This document shows, one piece after another, positions 20,689 to 32,229 of a stretch of DNA of 64,000 nucleotides. Location: positions 124,001 through 188,000 of the forward strand of contig WHVD01000035.1 of NCBI GenBank assembly GCA_015178975.1, given 5' to 3'. This stretch comes from Hysterangium stoloniferum. Taxonomy: Eukaryota; Basidiomycota; Agaricomycetes; Hysterangiales; Hysterangiaceae. The notes under the pieces are model-generated. The model had not been told where the DNA came from. It saw nothing but the letters and a program-made list of their open reading frames with translations, and searched no databases. A program made the translations under genes and the position numbers. Position 1 is the stretch's first letter; each line of letters begins with the position of its first letter.

Positions 20689-22013
20689 TGTTACGACCGT
20701 GTCACAACCTGACGGTCCCTGAGGTTATTGCCATCTATTGACATTTCAAGTTATCGATCAAGTCATTGCATCGGAAACTGTCAGTCTCCCGATGCTGACA
20801 TATGCTTTCACAGTGATCAAACCCCATTTATGCCCCCATCAAAATATACTCGTACTATCTGGTTATACTCTGATACGTCCCTTTTTATTATGATGATCCA
20901 TTCTACTCTATGTTTCACATATGCCTATATATACTTGTAACCCTCGAACTATTTCCTTTTCTCGTAATTCCACTCTCAGTTAATCATGGCCTCCGAACTT
21001 ATCATAACCTTCCCGTTCCTAGTCAAGTTTATTTGTCAATTAATGTTCTGCTCTTCCCTTAGTTAGTATTTTCTAGATGCCGAATACTTGTATATGAATC
21101 TGCTGTAGTTGTAGTTACTAGGCAATCAGGATATCAACTCAGAACACCCACATACATCTCTAGAAGTCTCACTCTAAGTATCCCACTCTCCGCCTTCGCA
21201 TGCACTTGCCCACTCTCGGTCCCTGTGTTAAGAACTGAAAACTGACTATTGTCGGTGGCCGACAGGGACCGATCGGAAGGACTTGGCTTCAGCTTATGTG
21301 CTGTGCCCTCGCAAATATCCGTAGGGTGTCCTTGAATTTCAGGTGGGCAAAGACTAATCCTAAGGAGTACCTTTCGGCGAGATACCGATCAGGACCGAAG
21401 GTTAAGTCAAGTGTTGGGCCAAGGGGGTCGGGACCGAGAGTGGACGAGCGCACACGAAGGCAGATGAGGGGATTCTTAGTATGAGACTGTTACAGACGTA
21501 AGAGGGTATTCTGAGTCGATATTCTGATTGCCTAGTAACTACAACTACAGCGGGTTCATATACAAGTAGCAGGCGTCTAGAAAATACTAATGGGGAGAAG
21601 GGCGGAAAACAGTATTAACAATAAGCTTGACTAGGAACAGGAAGTTTATGATTAGTTCAGGGGCCGAAGAGATAACCGAGAGCGGACTTACAGAAAAAGG
21701 AAATAGTTCGAGGACTACAAATATAGATAGACATATGTGAAACATAGGATAGAATGGATCATGAGAATAAAAGGGATGTATCAAAAGTTTAACCAGATAA
21801 TACGAGTATATTTTGACATGAGCGTAAACGGGGTTTGATCACCACGAAAGCATACGTCAGCTTCGGGGGCCGATGGTCTCCGATGTGGTGACTTGAACAG
21901 TAACTCGAATCGTCAATAGGTGGTGATAACCTCGGGGACCGATAGGGTTGTGACACAGTTGTAACACCCCGACCCCTTGGCCCAACACTCGACTTATCCT
22001 TCAGTCCTGATTG
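20689..22013 (+). repeat. LTR family A, plus-oriented, interrupted by a solo LTR
   Basis: The LTR starts TGTTACGACCGTGTCACAACC at 20689 and is broken at 21225/21226 by an oppositely oriented LTR of the same family. It continues at 21967 (GACCCCTTGGCCCAACACTC) to about 22013, where similarity to family A stops and LTR C sequence begins. Confidence 0.75.
21226..21966 (-). repeat. Solo LTR family A, nested
   Basis: 741 bp, TGTTAAGAACTGAAAACTGAC to GACACAGTTGTAACA. Flanks are CCCTG (21221-21225) and CCCCG (21967-21971), a 5-bp target duplication with one transition. It sits inside the plus-oriented LTR of the same family. It retains many CpGs, so it is relatively young. Confidence 0.85.
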
Positions 22014-22291
22014 GGTCATGACTTCTCACTCCCTTGATCAGCCTTCTGATCATCCATTATACTTTTGTATAAAAACCCTATCATATATGTTATAGTTCTT
22101 CAGTTCAATTCATATTACTTGCTCTTCTTGAAATCCCAGAGCACCCTAACAGTTCATGCAAGGATGCAACACATAAGTTGAAGCCAAGTTCCACTTGTTT
22201 TGTTGAATCAGACTGCCTGGTTAAGTATGAAATACCCATTGGCCCTCCAATGTCATTTCCCCTCTTGTCTTTAGACCTTAGATCTTAACAA
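22014..22291 (+). repeat. LTR family C fragment
   Basis: Matches the right half of 3190-3870: TGTATAAAAACCCTATC, then TTGAAGCCAAGTTCCACTTG and TTAGATCTTAACA. Confidence 0.6.
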
Positions 22292-22309
22292 GTCGGCAGG
22301 ATATAAGGT

Positions 22310-22570
22310 GATTTCTTTGGATTGAGCAGCATTTGTGAAAAATTCCTCCCACAAAGCAATTTCCATCAGACTTCAAATGAAATGGTGGTAAATCCATGTG
22401 AATCTTAATAGGTAGTTAATTGAGATGGGTCTACATGGCAGCATCAACTTGGTAGGGATTGGTCATGGTGTTGATGCCTAGCATATGTATGTAGATTGGT
22501 TCATGGGGGTTGAGCATCTGGATGTTTGTGTTTGATTATGTGATTCCAGAGTGCAGGTAGAAAGCATTAA
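22310..22570 (-). repeat. Cassette U, copy 4, inverted and CpG-depleted
   Basis: On the minus strand it carries the same CTTTGTGGGAGGAATTTTT block and the leader CATGTAGACCCATCTCAAT. Unlike copies 1-3 it has lost its CpGs, so the same cassette exists in both a spared and a mutated form in this window. Confidence 0.5.
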
Positions 22571-22699
22571 CATTCTAGCCTTTTGTGAAGATCCATTCCT
22601 GGAGACTCCACAGAGTATTTCCCAGAATCATATGAGGTTCTGACCCATCTTCTGGACTAGTATCAGGATCCAGAATCCACAGAACCCAACCCTCATCCC

Positions 22700-23600
22700 T
22701 TAAGTACCCTTCAACTCAGATCCCATTCTGGTATTCTGCCCTCAACTAGACACCTCCTGTTATGGCCTGGAACCCATCAGACTCTGCCCTTTCCCAGCTA
22801 GCATCTCCAAGTGTCCTTGGTCATTTTCTGACCCAGACTCTGGCCAGACTCCCTGTGTTTGTTCTATATACATCTTTAATCCATGACCTGACCTTTACCT
22901 GATCATCCCTGTCAACACTTGCCATTCTATGCCAATGTTCCGACTTACCCTGAACCCATGGCTTTCCCAGAAATTAGTCACTATAGTGTTAGGAGCCATT
23001 TATGGATAGTATCAGATATCCATGGATCTTCCGACTCACTTCCTTTGTTCCACATTTGGTAACTGACTGGTTGACAGATGTTCATTTGTTTGTTTATTGT
23101 TCTTGCCCTTATTCCCCAATCTGTCCCCATCCTTGTATCCTCATTTATCTGCTTGTTATTATATGCTTAGTTTGGAAACAGATCCAAATAGGTCTTATTA
23201 TACTCCCAGACTTGTAGTACAATGAGTGGAATATCTATATAGTCTTCCATAGTCATGTACTAATCTTGACTTAGTCATGACTTAGTTAATCTGCTCCTTT
23301 GTTCTTTCTGAATGCTCAATATCCGGAACCAGACTCCAGGTATTCATAAACACTCTGGTATATATCCACCCTCTGACATATGGACACCCAAGTGAGTGCA
23401 GGATGGTGCAGCACATAAGCTGAAGCCAAGTCCAACCCATACTCTGGTAATATCCAATACTCCCTGAACTAATCCCTGGAAACTCCATGGACATATTCCT
23501 GAAAAGTGTCTGGAATATCCACCAAAATTCTGCCCAGTGATCTGCAACTAACACCTTTTGTAGTAATCTCAATGTAATGACACCTGTTAGTCACTAGTAT
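22700..23600 (+). repeat. LTR family B-like sequence, decayed
   Basis: Contains TTTGTTCCACATTTGGTAACT (about 23042-23062), the complement of AGTTACCAAATGTGGAACAAG at about 31848 in the family B LTR. Near 23402-23432 it has the GCAGCACATAAGCTGAAGCC motif. Gross structure and ends were not resolved. Confidence 0.45.
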
Positions 23601-24744
23601 ATTTTGTGCTAAGCTATGTAGTCCTGTACAGTAACTTAGTAATAATTAATGCTTTTTGTTCATGTCCATGGTGTATCAATGTATCTCCCCATTTTTCAAT
23701 AGATTATTGGCTCTTCAGACTTATCAGCTTGGATTTGTTGCAGCACAATTTCATTCCTTCAAGTATTGACTTGTCATACTTGATTCAGGCAGCTGTATAG
23801 AAGGGCTTAGAAGCCATAGTATTCACATGGGAAGAGCTCTGGGGTGGTACATTGAACTTGCAAGAGTAGGTGGCCATATATGTATGTACATATATTAAGG
23901 GGCTTAGAAGTTGCAGTATTTGCACAGGAAAGGCTCTGGGATGGTACATTCAACTCTGCAGTTCATGTATTACATCCACATTTTCCATTTCATTTCATAT
24001 TTCACTATTCCAAATTGGTGTTCCCAACTTACCCAAAATGGGAAATGAGAACCACTTTCAAAAACTAGGGGAGAACTATATATAGTACATACTGTATTTG
24101 GTGTGTTTACATGAAAGCACTTCTTACTCATAAGGATGTGTGAGACATCATCAATGGTTTGGAAACTCAACTGCCCAGTTCACCCTCTTCAAAATTAGTT
24201 TGCATGTTCATTAAAAAACAACAACAACTTGCACAATTGGAACTCACTCTTGGCATTAGGCACTAAAACTCAAGAGACATTGTACCCAGAAACCCCAACA
24301 TGCAACATAAGTGTGGACAGCATTCATGTGTGACTACTCTCTACATTTGCAAAGGCCAAGAGTAATCACTTACTCAGGACTTTATTATTGACCTTGACTT
24401 CTCATCATGTCTCTCTGTTGCATCTGCTGTTCAACCTTTTTCTTTCTCTCCAATAAAACCCTTCACAGCATATCTTTCTTTATTTGAAACATAGTCCTGT
24501 GAGAATTGAAATGTAAAGGTTGATTCCTTGATTCTAACTAATGTCATCTTGGACTTTGAGCAATTGTACAGGTGCTCTTGACCGCAACCTACTATTACAT
24601 ATTCTATCCTCTTCTTCCCTCTAAGTAATATGTACTGTACTAAGTCAGTCAATCCATTTTTCACCACACTTTAAACATTGGTATTCTTTGTACACAGAGT
24701 GGTAATCAACACAACTTTTTATAATTTGGGCCTGGAGAAGTAGA
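23601..24744. other. no gene seen; imperfect duplication at 23803-23965
   Basis: A stretch GGGCTTAGAAGCCATAGTAT ... GGTGGTACATTGAACT (about 23803-23868) is repeated 96 bp downstream as GGGCTTAGAAGTTGCAGTAT ... GATGGTACATTCAACT. No recognisable coding domain. Confidence 0.45.
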
Positions 24745-25100
24745 TCACATGTTGGATGGATATCCAGAGTCCAGAGAGTTCCGAAGATTGAGTTACAGAA
24801 AGACAGAAGAGATACAAACTAATTCGAGATTAAAACTAAAGAGTAAGTACATGGCTATGGAAGACTATATAGATGTTCCAGTAATTGTACTACAAATCTA
24901 GAAGTATAACAAGACAGATTAGGATGAAGATTCCAAAATGGGAATACAACAAGAACAATAAACAAGCGAATGAATAACTGTTAACCTGTCAGTTACCAAA
25001 TATGGAACAAGGATGAGGTTCAGAAATATGGAAACTATAACCATAGTCGGAAGTCAGGTTGGATATTGAGTTGAAAAGTCAGATTGGAGACTCAGGGTGG
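24745..25100 (-). repeat. LTR family B fragment
   Basis: Aligns by eye with 31641-31998 and 54095-54446. All three share an AATGGGAATACAA-type block followed by a CAGTTACCAAATATGGAAC-type block. Orientation is inferred from the copy at 31641-31998. Confidence 0.55.
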
Positions 25101-25282
25101 AAAGTCGGATCAAGATGGGAGTCTGACCGGAAGTCTGACCGGGAGTCTTGAAGGGATGAGGGTCAGGTTCCAGTGGAGTCTGGATCTTGATACTGGTCTG
25201 GAAGATGGTTTGGACCCAGAGATAATATCCAGGAAACACTCCAAAGAGTTTCCAGGAATGGATCTTCACAATTACCGGGAAA

Positions 25283-25531
25283 ATGAGATAGTGCATGTGC
25301 TTGCACTCACTCACCCCCAGTCTCTGAACCTTCGACCCAACACTCAACTTATCCTTTGGTTTCCAATCAGTAACCCACTGTGAGGTTTGCTTGATAGGAC
25401 TAGTTTCCACTGGCCTGAAATTTAAGGACACCTGATGGTAACTTGTGAGGGCACAGCACATAAGCTGAAGCCAAGTCCTTCCATTCGGTCCCTATTGTCT
25501 ACCAACATCAGTCAGTTTTCTGTTCTTAACA
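25283..25531 (+). repeat. LTR family A, 3' part
   Basis: The 3' end of an A-type LTR: GCACTCACTCACCCCCAGTC, the GCACATAAGCTGAAGCCAAG motif and the terminal GTTTTCTGTTCTTAACA. The left part is lost. Confidence 0.7.
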
Positions 25532-25722
25532 ACATATCAAAGCATAACCAGATGGTACAAGTATAACTTGACAGGGGCATAAATGGGGTTTGATTGCCAT
25601 GAGGGTATACATCAGTGTCAGCTTACTGATGGTTTCTGATACAATGATTTTGGCCAGCAACTTGAAGTGCAGGTGGATGATAGTATCATCAGGGACCATC
25701 AGGTTGCAACATGGTCATAACA
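25532..25722 (-). repeat. LTR family A, 5' part, inverted
   Basis: Begins ACATATCAAAGCATAACCAG and ends CATGGTCATAACA, i.e. the first quarter of an A-type LTR in reverse orientation, directly joined to the plus-oriented 3' part on its left. Confidence 0.65.
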
Positions 25723-25900
25723 ACCAGATGGTATGAGTATAAACTGACAGGGGCATAAACGGGTTTGATTGCCGTGAAGGTATGTATATGTCAGTGTTGG
25801 TTTACCAATGGTTGCTGATACAATGACTTGGCCAATAACTTGAAATGCAGACAGATGATAGTATCATCAGGGACCGTTGGGTTGTGACACAGTTGTAACA
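25723..25900 (-). repeat. LTR family A, 5' part, second inverted copy
   Basis: Repeats most of the preceding segment, starting at ACCAGATGGTATGAG and ending GACACAGTTGTAACA. The next bases (GTATCTCCCC on the plus strand) are pyrimidine-rich, as expected of a polypurine tract on the minus strand, so this is probably the 3' LTR of a minus-strand element to its right. Confidence 0.6.
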
Positions 25901-26212
25901 GTATCTCCCCATTGGCTGAAATGGAGGCTGAAATCTAGATCTTGTTACATAGAACTTGTCAGGTACAACTGTTGTGTCAAGATGTTGTGTGACTCTTTCT
26001 CTTGATCCACAATGACCATGGGTTCTGGCTCTAGACCTTTCCCACGGAGAGTGACTGTAGCCCCCATGTTGGGTCTGAACGGACTGCTGAGTGCACAAGA
26101 GCATCATCAACAGCTTGAAGAGAAGAAAAAGGCCTGCAAGGAGGAGGAATGGAGAGAGGTGGCTGGGGTGTGAGAAGAGGAGGTGAGGAAGAAGTGGGAG
26201 GGTAAGGTGCCA

Positions 26213-26283
26213 GAAAGGGTTCGGAAAGGGTTCGGAAAGGGCTTGGAAAGGGTTTGGAAAGGGCTTGAAAAGGATTTGGAAAG
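26213..26283. repeat. 11-bp tandem repeat
   Basis: Six copies of GAAAGGGTTCG / GAAAGGGCTTG / GAAAGGGTTTG in tandem. They look like the seed of the purine-rich tract that follows. Confidence 0.8.
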
Positions 26284-26339
26284 TCAATATCAAGATGAAG
26301 GTCAGGATGAGGCCATTATCATATTTGGATACTTGAATG

Positions 26340-27330
26340 TAAATTCAAACCTCTGAAAAGGTCCAGAAATCTAAAAATGTCTGAAAATCCACTAAGGTCT
26401 GAAAGTCCAAAAAGGTCCAGAACAGAGTCTGGAAGTTCTGAGGGATCTGAGCACACTGAAAATGTCAGAGCAGACAAACAGGGCAAAGGGTACAGGGGTG
26501 ATGAAAGTCCAAATATGCCAAAAATGCAGAGGGTGCAAGGCAATGTGAGAATAAAGGCTAACCAGTAGGACAGAAAGGTGCCGGAAAGGCCAGAAAGTTT
26601 CCAAATGGACCAGAAATTGCCCATGAGGGGCCAGAGTGTTGCCCGGGGGCAACAGGGAATGCCGGAAAAGGCTGGAAAAAGCCCAAATGGGCCGAGAGTT
26701 GCCTGTGAGGGACAAACCATTGCCCGAAGGCAAGGGGTCAATGAGGAGTTAGAGTGGTCACTGTAAATAGGCAGTGGAAACTGAGAGGATGTGGTTCACA
26801 GGGAAAAGCCATGGGAGTTCTGAGGACAGGTGGACCTTAAATCACAGGGAAAAACCATGGGGAAAAGCCACGGAAGTTCCAAGGGTAAGCAGGACTTGTT
26901 CTAACTTCGAATGGGCTATGTGTCACAAAACTGGGAAGTCCATATGTTCTGGGAATATGCTGTATGTGAACTGGAAAGTCCGGGAATTCCAGGGTGAAGA
27001 CCAGGAACTCTGGAGGTTCTGGGAATGTGCTGGATGGAACAGAGAAGTCCATGGGTTCCGAGAATAGATTGGTGACATCAAGAAGTTCAGATAGGACTGT
27101 GAACAGGCTGAAAGTTATAGAACCGGGAGGTCCGGGGGTTCCGGGAATACACTGGATGTGAACTGGGAAGTCTGGGCTCCGAGAATGTGCTGGATGAGCA
27201 CCAGGAAGTCTGGGTACCCCGAGGATACATGACTGGTCAGATGTTGGATTGCCTAAGGGCCGGAAAATGCCCAGATGAGCCAGGAGTTGCCCACAAGGGG
27301 CTAAAATGTTCCCTAGAGGCAAGGAGAAGA
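26340..27330. repeat. Purine-rich degenerate minisatellite, block 1
   Basis: Recurring words such as GTCCGGAAA, GTTCCGGGAA, GAAAGTCC and TTGCCC.AAGGCA occur irregularly every 25-40 bp on the plus strand. On the minus strand this gives chance open frames with repeated WPF, FGHF and LFGIS-like runs. I regard these frames as artefacts. Confidence 0.6.
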
Positions 27331-27659
27331 AGATGGAGTCCTCAGTAGGACTGCCACAGAACTGGAGGAGCAAACAACATCCCAAGAGGCAGATGACTTA
27401 GAGGACGAGTCATCTAAGGGGCTACAGAGTCCAAGGGCTCCTTAGAGGATAGTGAGTTGGAGAGGTCCATGGGATCTGAGGAGGTAAGTCCCCTTATGGC
27501 AGAGAACATGGAAAGGCAAGGGAGTTGAGGTCCAGTGGAGTCTGCATCATAACCAATGAGGTCCTTGGGCTTCTGAGGGAAAACCCAAAGGTTATGAAAG
27601 GACAGAGGGCTGAAAGGATGGATACTTGACTCATCTGTCACTCAGTGAACTGAGAGTCG

Positions 27660-28135
27660 AAGTGTGCTGTGGTGAAAGGCTGTTGTTATCAGCCTCACTC
27701 GGTCAACACAGACAGGACTAAGTTTTCTTTATTTTAATAGCAGTATGATACAGGATGAATGTGAGGCTCCCTAGGGAAGAGTGGGAAAGGAATTCATGGT
27801 TGGAAAGATGATCTTCAACCACTATAGGATATGGGTTTTTATATATATAAGGAACCACATGGTCAGGCACAGGGGCACTACTTAACAATAAAGTGGCAGA
27901 ACAATGAGTGGTTGATGGGAGAGGTTGGTAATGGCCACATGATAAGGCACAAGGGTGCTACCAAGTGGCAGAACAATGAGTGGTTGATGGGAGAGGTTGG
28001 TGATGACGTATGTGGTAAGGTGGCCAGGCTTACATGTGGGAGCACTAGAAAGGCAAAGAGAGACATAGGGTGGACTAGGAATTATGAAGTGAATCCAAAA
28101 GTATAGGGACTAGAATAATAACAGGATAAGTGTTA
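27660..28135 (-). repeat. Possible LTR with internal 80-bp duplication
   Basis: Contains a TATA-like TTTTTATATATATAAGG near 27835. An imperfect tandem duplication (about 27853-27945 and 27946-28015) shares AAGTGGCAGAACAATGAGTG and GTTGATGGGAGAGGTTGG. Followed at 28134 by ACCCCCCTTTTAATG, which could be a polypurine tract on the minus strand. The ends were not proven. Confidence 0.35.
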
Positions 28136-28249
28136 CCCCCCTTTTAATGTAGACATCCCAACGTCTAGATCATAGTTGAGGTAATCAGAGTAGGGCCAGG
28201 TGGGCTGGATGGTCAAAGACAATCAAGAAAAAACAAAACTCAACATAAT

Positions 28250-29110
28250 TTTGGAGTCCGGGGATTTTCTGAAGATTTGGAGAGATTGGAAAATCCGGAA
28301 ATCTGAAATTGAGTCGAAATGTTGGTACCAAAAGACCAAAGATGCTAAAAGGGGTTGAAATGGTGCAAATGGCCATACAGTATATGCTAAAAAGGGCCAG
28401 ACAAAAACAATCATGGCAAGCAGGAAAACTCAACAAAGAGTTGAAAATTCAGAGAGTCCGAGGTTTCCGGAAAATCTGAGGGTTCCGGAAATTTGAGGAT
28501 TTCAGAAAGTCCAAGAATTTGCAGAAGCTGAAAATGCCAAAAAGAAGAGGCAGGGGATGCCAAAAGGCTAGGATTTGCCTGAAGCCCAAAATGTCTGAAG
28601 GACTGGATTAAACTGATCTTGGCAAGTAAACACTCAACACTCAACAGATAATTGGGAACAGAAAGGTCTGAGGATTCCAGAAAGTCCGGAAATCTGAGGA
28701 ATCCAAAGTTGAGTGAAAGTGTTGAACATGCCAAAAACAGCAATAAATGCCCAAAAAGGGCCATGGGTGGCCTGAAGGCCAGAAATGCCTAAAAGGGCTG
28801 AATATGCCAAAAGGCTTGAGGTGCCCAAAAGGGCTGAGGGTTGCCTGAAGGCCAAGAGTTCCAAAAGAGGCCAGGAGTGCCAAACAAAAGGGGCTGAGGA
28901 TTTCGGAAAATCCAGGGATTCCGGAAAGTTCGAGAGTTCCAAAATGTCTGAGGGTTCCCAAAGGTCCAAGGATTCTGGAATGTCCGAGAATTCACAGAAT
29001 CTGATTTTAAGTGAAATGGTTGGACATGCCAAAAAGGACCAGAGATGCCAAAAAGGCCAGAAATGCCCAAAAAGGGCTGAGGGTTTCCCGAAGGCCAGAG
29101 ATGCCTGAAA
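28250..29110. repeat. Purine-rich degenerate minisatellite, block 2
   Basis: Same style as block 1, with words AAAAGGGCTGAG, TGCCTGAAGGCC, ATTCCGGAAAGT and AAATGCCCAAAAAG recurring every 20-35 bp. There is strong strand asymmetry (A and G rich on the plus strand) across most of the block. Confidence 0.6.
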
Positions 29111-30199
29111 AAGTTCAGAGCAGACAATACAATCAAATAGGAGGCATTGGATGGTTTAGAAAAGTTATTGCTCAATACCTGGAAATCAATGGATTCATAG
29201 TGGGTGAGACAATGGTATCCTGTAATAGCCAAGCAACTTGTCTAACTGCTAGTCAAAGGGTGACGTGATGTCCAGATTTGTTCCACAAGGGAACCAGATA
29301 ATGTTCCTCAGGGAAGTTGAAGGAACTGGAAAATGTCCCCAAAGGGAGCTGGAAAGCAAATCACAGTTTGGAGTGTATCCAGGTTGCGAAAGCCGACAAT
29401 GTATGAGTACTGCATGAAAACTTCCTGACTTAAAATCCGATCTGCCCGAAAACAGGACAGTCCAGTAAGTCATTATGGAAATCGATGCAGAGGGAGAGAG
29501 GAGTCAGAATGGTCAGAAAATGGTCGGATAAGGGGTCAGAAGATGGGGGACATGACAAGGAACATAGGGCAGGCAACCCAAGGGTGGGTCAGAAAACAAA
29601 GGCTCCAAAAAAAAGTTCGGAGAAGGGGCCGGGACCCAGAAAAGGTCCGAAGGCAAGGCAAAGAACAAGGGTAAGGAAGGTGATGTTGATTTGGAGTTAT
29701 GAGCAATGGTTTAGGAAGGTATAATCTGTAAAGAAAACCAAGCACTAGGTGGCCAACACATTGTGAACTTGAATCCATAATATACCATTAAGGTACATAA
29801 CAGGCAAAGCATATTTCCAGAGGCCGACAGATTCTGAGAGTATGGTGACTAGTAGGAAATTAATCTGTTCGGAATATCCAGAAATAATCGGGAGCCGAGC
29901 AAACCAGGGGCAGGACAAAACAAGCATCAGAGCAGGCCAAAGTGAGCGGAATCTGAGTAAAACAGGATCAGCTTTGGCCATTAACTTATCTTTGCATCTG
30001 GAAATCAGAATGATGTATGAAAACACAAAAGGGTTCTGTAAAAGATAAGTAATGTGGTGCTGATGTGGAGCTGTGAACAAATGAATGGGAAAATAAAACA
30101 TGATGCTAGGTAAGGTGAATGAGTGACAGGTTGTAGTTTTAATCTACTGTTAAGTTCAGATCTCAGGCAGATTTGTGAGTTTGAAATCAGAATATACTG

Positions 30200-31639
30200 T
30201 TAAGTTGCATGCCGGGAGGTCGGAAGTCTGATGGAGTCCGAATGGAAGGACATGGCTTCAGCTTGTGTGCTGCACCCTCACAAAGTTACCATCAGTTGTA
30301 CTTAAATTTCAAACATGCAAGAACTTATCAATTGGGGATCTGAACAGTGGTTGAACTGTCAGATCCCCGGATTGGTAGAAAGCAGAGAGGGAGAGAGAGA
30401 GAGGATCGGAAGTCTGAGAGAAGAGCAAAGAACTAGTAGGAGTAACTTAGTTGATATTCTGATTGATTTGTAGCTACATTACAGTTGGACTTAAATACTA
30501 GTTATTGGCATCTTGAAATACTAACTAAGGTAAGAGCGGGAATGTCCAATTAGTGACAAATAAACTTGACTAGGAACTGGAAGGTTACAATAAGATCAGA
30601 CGCCATGATTAACCGAGAGCGGAATTACAAGAAAAGGGAATAGTCCAAGAGCTACAAGTATATATGGGCATATGTGAAACATAGAGTAGAAAAGATCATC
30701 ATAATAAAAAGGGGACATATCAAAGCATAACCAGATGGTGTTACAACTGTGTCGCAGCCCAATGGTCCCTGATGATACTATTGTCCACCTGTGCTTCAAG
30801 TTACTGGCCAAAGTCATTGTATTGGAAACTGTCGGTGACCTGACACTGATGTACATATACCCTCACGGCTATCAAACCCCATTTACGCCCCTGTCAAGTT
30901 ATACTCATACCATCTGGTTATGCTTCAATATGTTGCCTTTTACTCATGATGATCTGTTCCACACTATGTTTCACCTATGCCTGTACATATATACTTGTAA
31001 CACTTGGACTATTTCCTTTTCTTGTAATTCCACTCTCAGTTAATTGTGGCTTCTGATCTTATCGTAACCTTCTAGTCAAGTCTATTTGTCAATAGTAATT
31101 CCGCTCTTCCCTTAGTTAGTAGTTTCTAGATGCTGATAATTCGTATATAAACCCACTGTAGTTACTAGGCAATCAGAATATTGACTCAGAACACTCATAT
31201 ACATCTCTCATAGTCTCACTCTAAGTATCCCACTCTCTGCCTCTGCTTGCACTCACTCACCCTTGGTCTCTGACCCCTTGACCTGACACTCAACTTATCC
31301 TTCAGCTTCCAATTGGTAACTCACTGTGAGGTACTCGATAGGACTAGTTTTCACCTGCCCAAAATTTAAGGACACCTGATGGTAATTGTGAGGGCACAGC
31401 ACATAAGCTGAAGCCAAGTCCTTCTGTTTGGTCCCAGTCAGTTTTCTGTTCTTCACAGATGGTACAAGTATAAGCTGACAGGGGTGTAAACGGGTTTGAT
31501 TGCCATGAAGGTATACATCAGTGTTGGTTTACCAATGGTTGCCAATACAATGACTTGGCCAATAACTTGAAACACAGACAAATGAATAGTATCATCAGAG
31601 ACTGTTGGGTTGCAACAGGGTTGTGACACAGTCATAACA
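30200..31639 (-). repeat. LTR family A, minus-oriented, interrupted
   Basis: Runs from about 30200 to 30738, is interrupted by a plus-oriented solo LTR, and resumes at 31458 to end GACACAGTCATAACA at 31639. Inside, 30337-30368 is a perfect 10-bp inverted repeat (GGGGATCTGA ... TCAGATCCCC) and 30385-30407 a GA-rich microsatellite, neither seen in the other copies. Confidence 0.75.
30739..31457 (+). repeat. Solo LTR family A, nested, with target duplication
   Basis: 719 bp from TGTTACAACTGTGTCGCAGCC to GTTTTCTGTTCTTCACA. The flanks are a perfect GATGG duplication (30734-30738 and 31458-31462). It is inserted in an oppositely oriented LTR of the same family. Confidence 0.88.
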
Positions 31640-31640
31640 G

Positions 31641-31998
31641 TTGATATCAGATCTAAAGTAAAGTACAAATTTGCGGAAACCAATATAATTTTTCTTGTTA
31701 TTGTACTACAAACCAAGACCACAATAAGATGGAAATGGGAGTATTCTGAAATGGGAATACAATAAGACAGACTAGGGAAAGATTATTCCAAAATGGGAAT
31801 ACAATAAACATACAAGTGAATACTGTCAGTGAACAAGTTACCAAATGTGGAACAAGGGAAGATATGGAAGATGTGGGAACTATAATGTTCCGTAGTCAGA
31901 GGTCGGGTCGGATGTTGAGGTGGAAGTCAGATTGGGGTGTAGAGTCAGATGTGCTGGATAATAACAGATATTGAAGTATCTGAGAACAGGTTGTAACA
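31641..31998 (-). repeat. LTR family B, with adjacent polypurine tract
   Basis: Ends GAACAGGTTGTAACA at 31998. The next plus-strand bases (GTACCCCCCTGTTAGG) would form a polypurine tract on the minus strand. This fits a 3' LTR for the minus-strand gypsy element whose pol lies at 33535-35500. Confidence 0.55.
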
Positions 31999-32229
31999 GT
32001 ACCCCCCTGTTAGGCTGAAGTCCCATAGAGGCAATTATGTACTAAGTATTGAACCATTGGTTATGTGTTATGTGTCATGAAATTATGCAAAATTGGAAGT
32101 GGAGAGTTTTGGCTGCTGATCTGAGTATAAAAATGTCCAAATATTCAAATTTTGATTTTCTTTCTTGAACCACAACTTGCATGTCAATTTGCTATCCATT
32201 ATTTTCCACTACTCTGGAAGATTCAGATG

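Larger units (their letters stand above)
25901..30200 (-). mobile_element. Degenerate internal region of an LTR element, no ORFs
   Basis: Lies between a reverse A-type LTR piece (to 25900) and the reverse A-type LTR at about 30200-31639. It may be the internal part of one element of roughly 4.3 kb. No gag or pol domain can be read. Near 26075-26150 the plus strand has a short charged helix (LLSAQEHHQQLEEKKKACKE). A second LTR-like segment may lie at 27660-28133. Most of the rest is a purine-rich degenerate repeat. Confidence 0.35.

Noticed and set aside
26837..27385. 182-codon open frame on the minus strand
   Set aside because: Composition follows the purine-rich degenerate repeat (repeated FPVH and SGP-like words); frames of similar style open in several phases, so it is a composition artefact.
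28789..29232. 147-codon frame on the minus strand with repeated LFGISG/FGNPQ-like words
   Set aside because: Same repeat artefact; no start context, no homology I can name.
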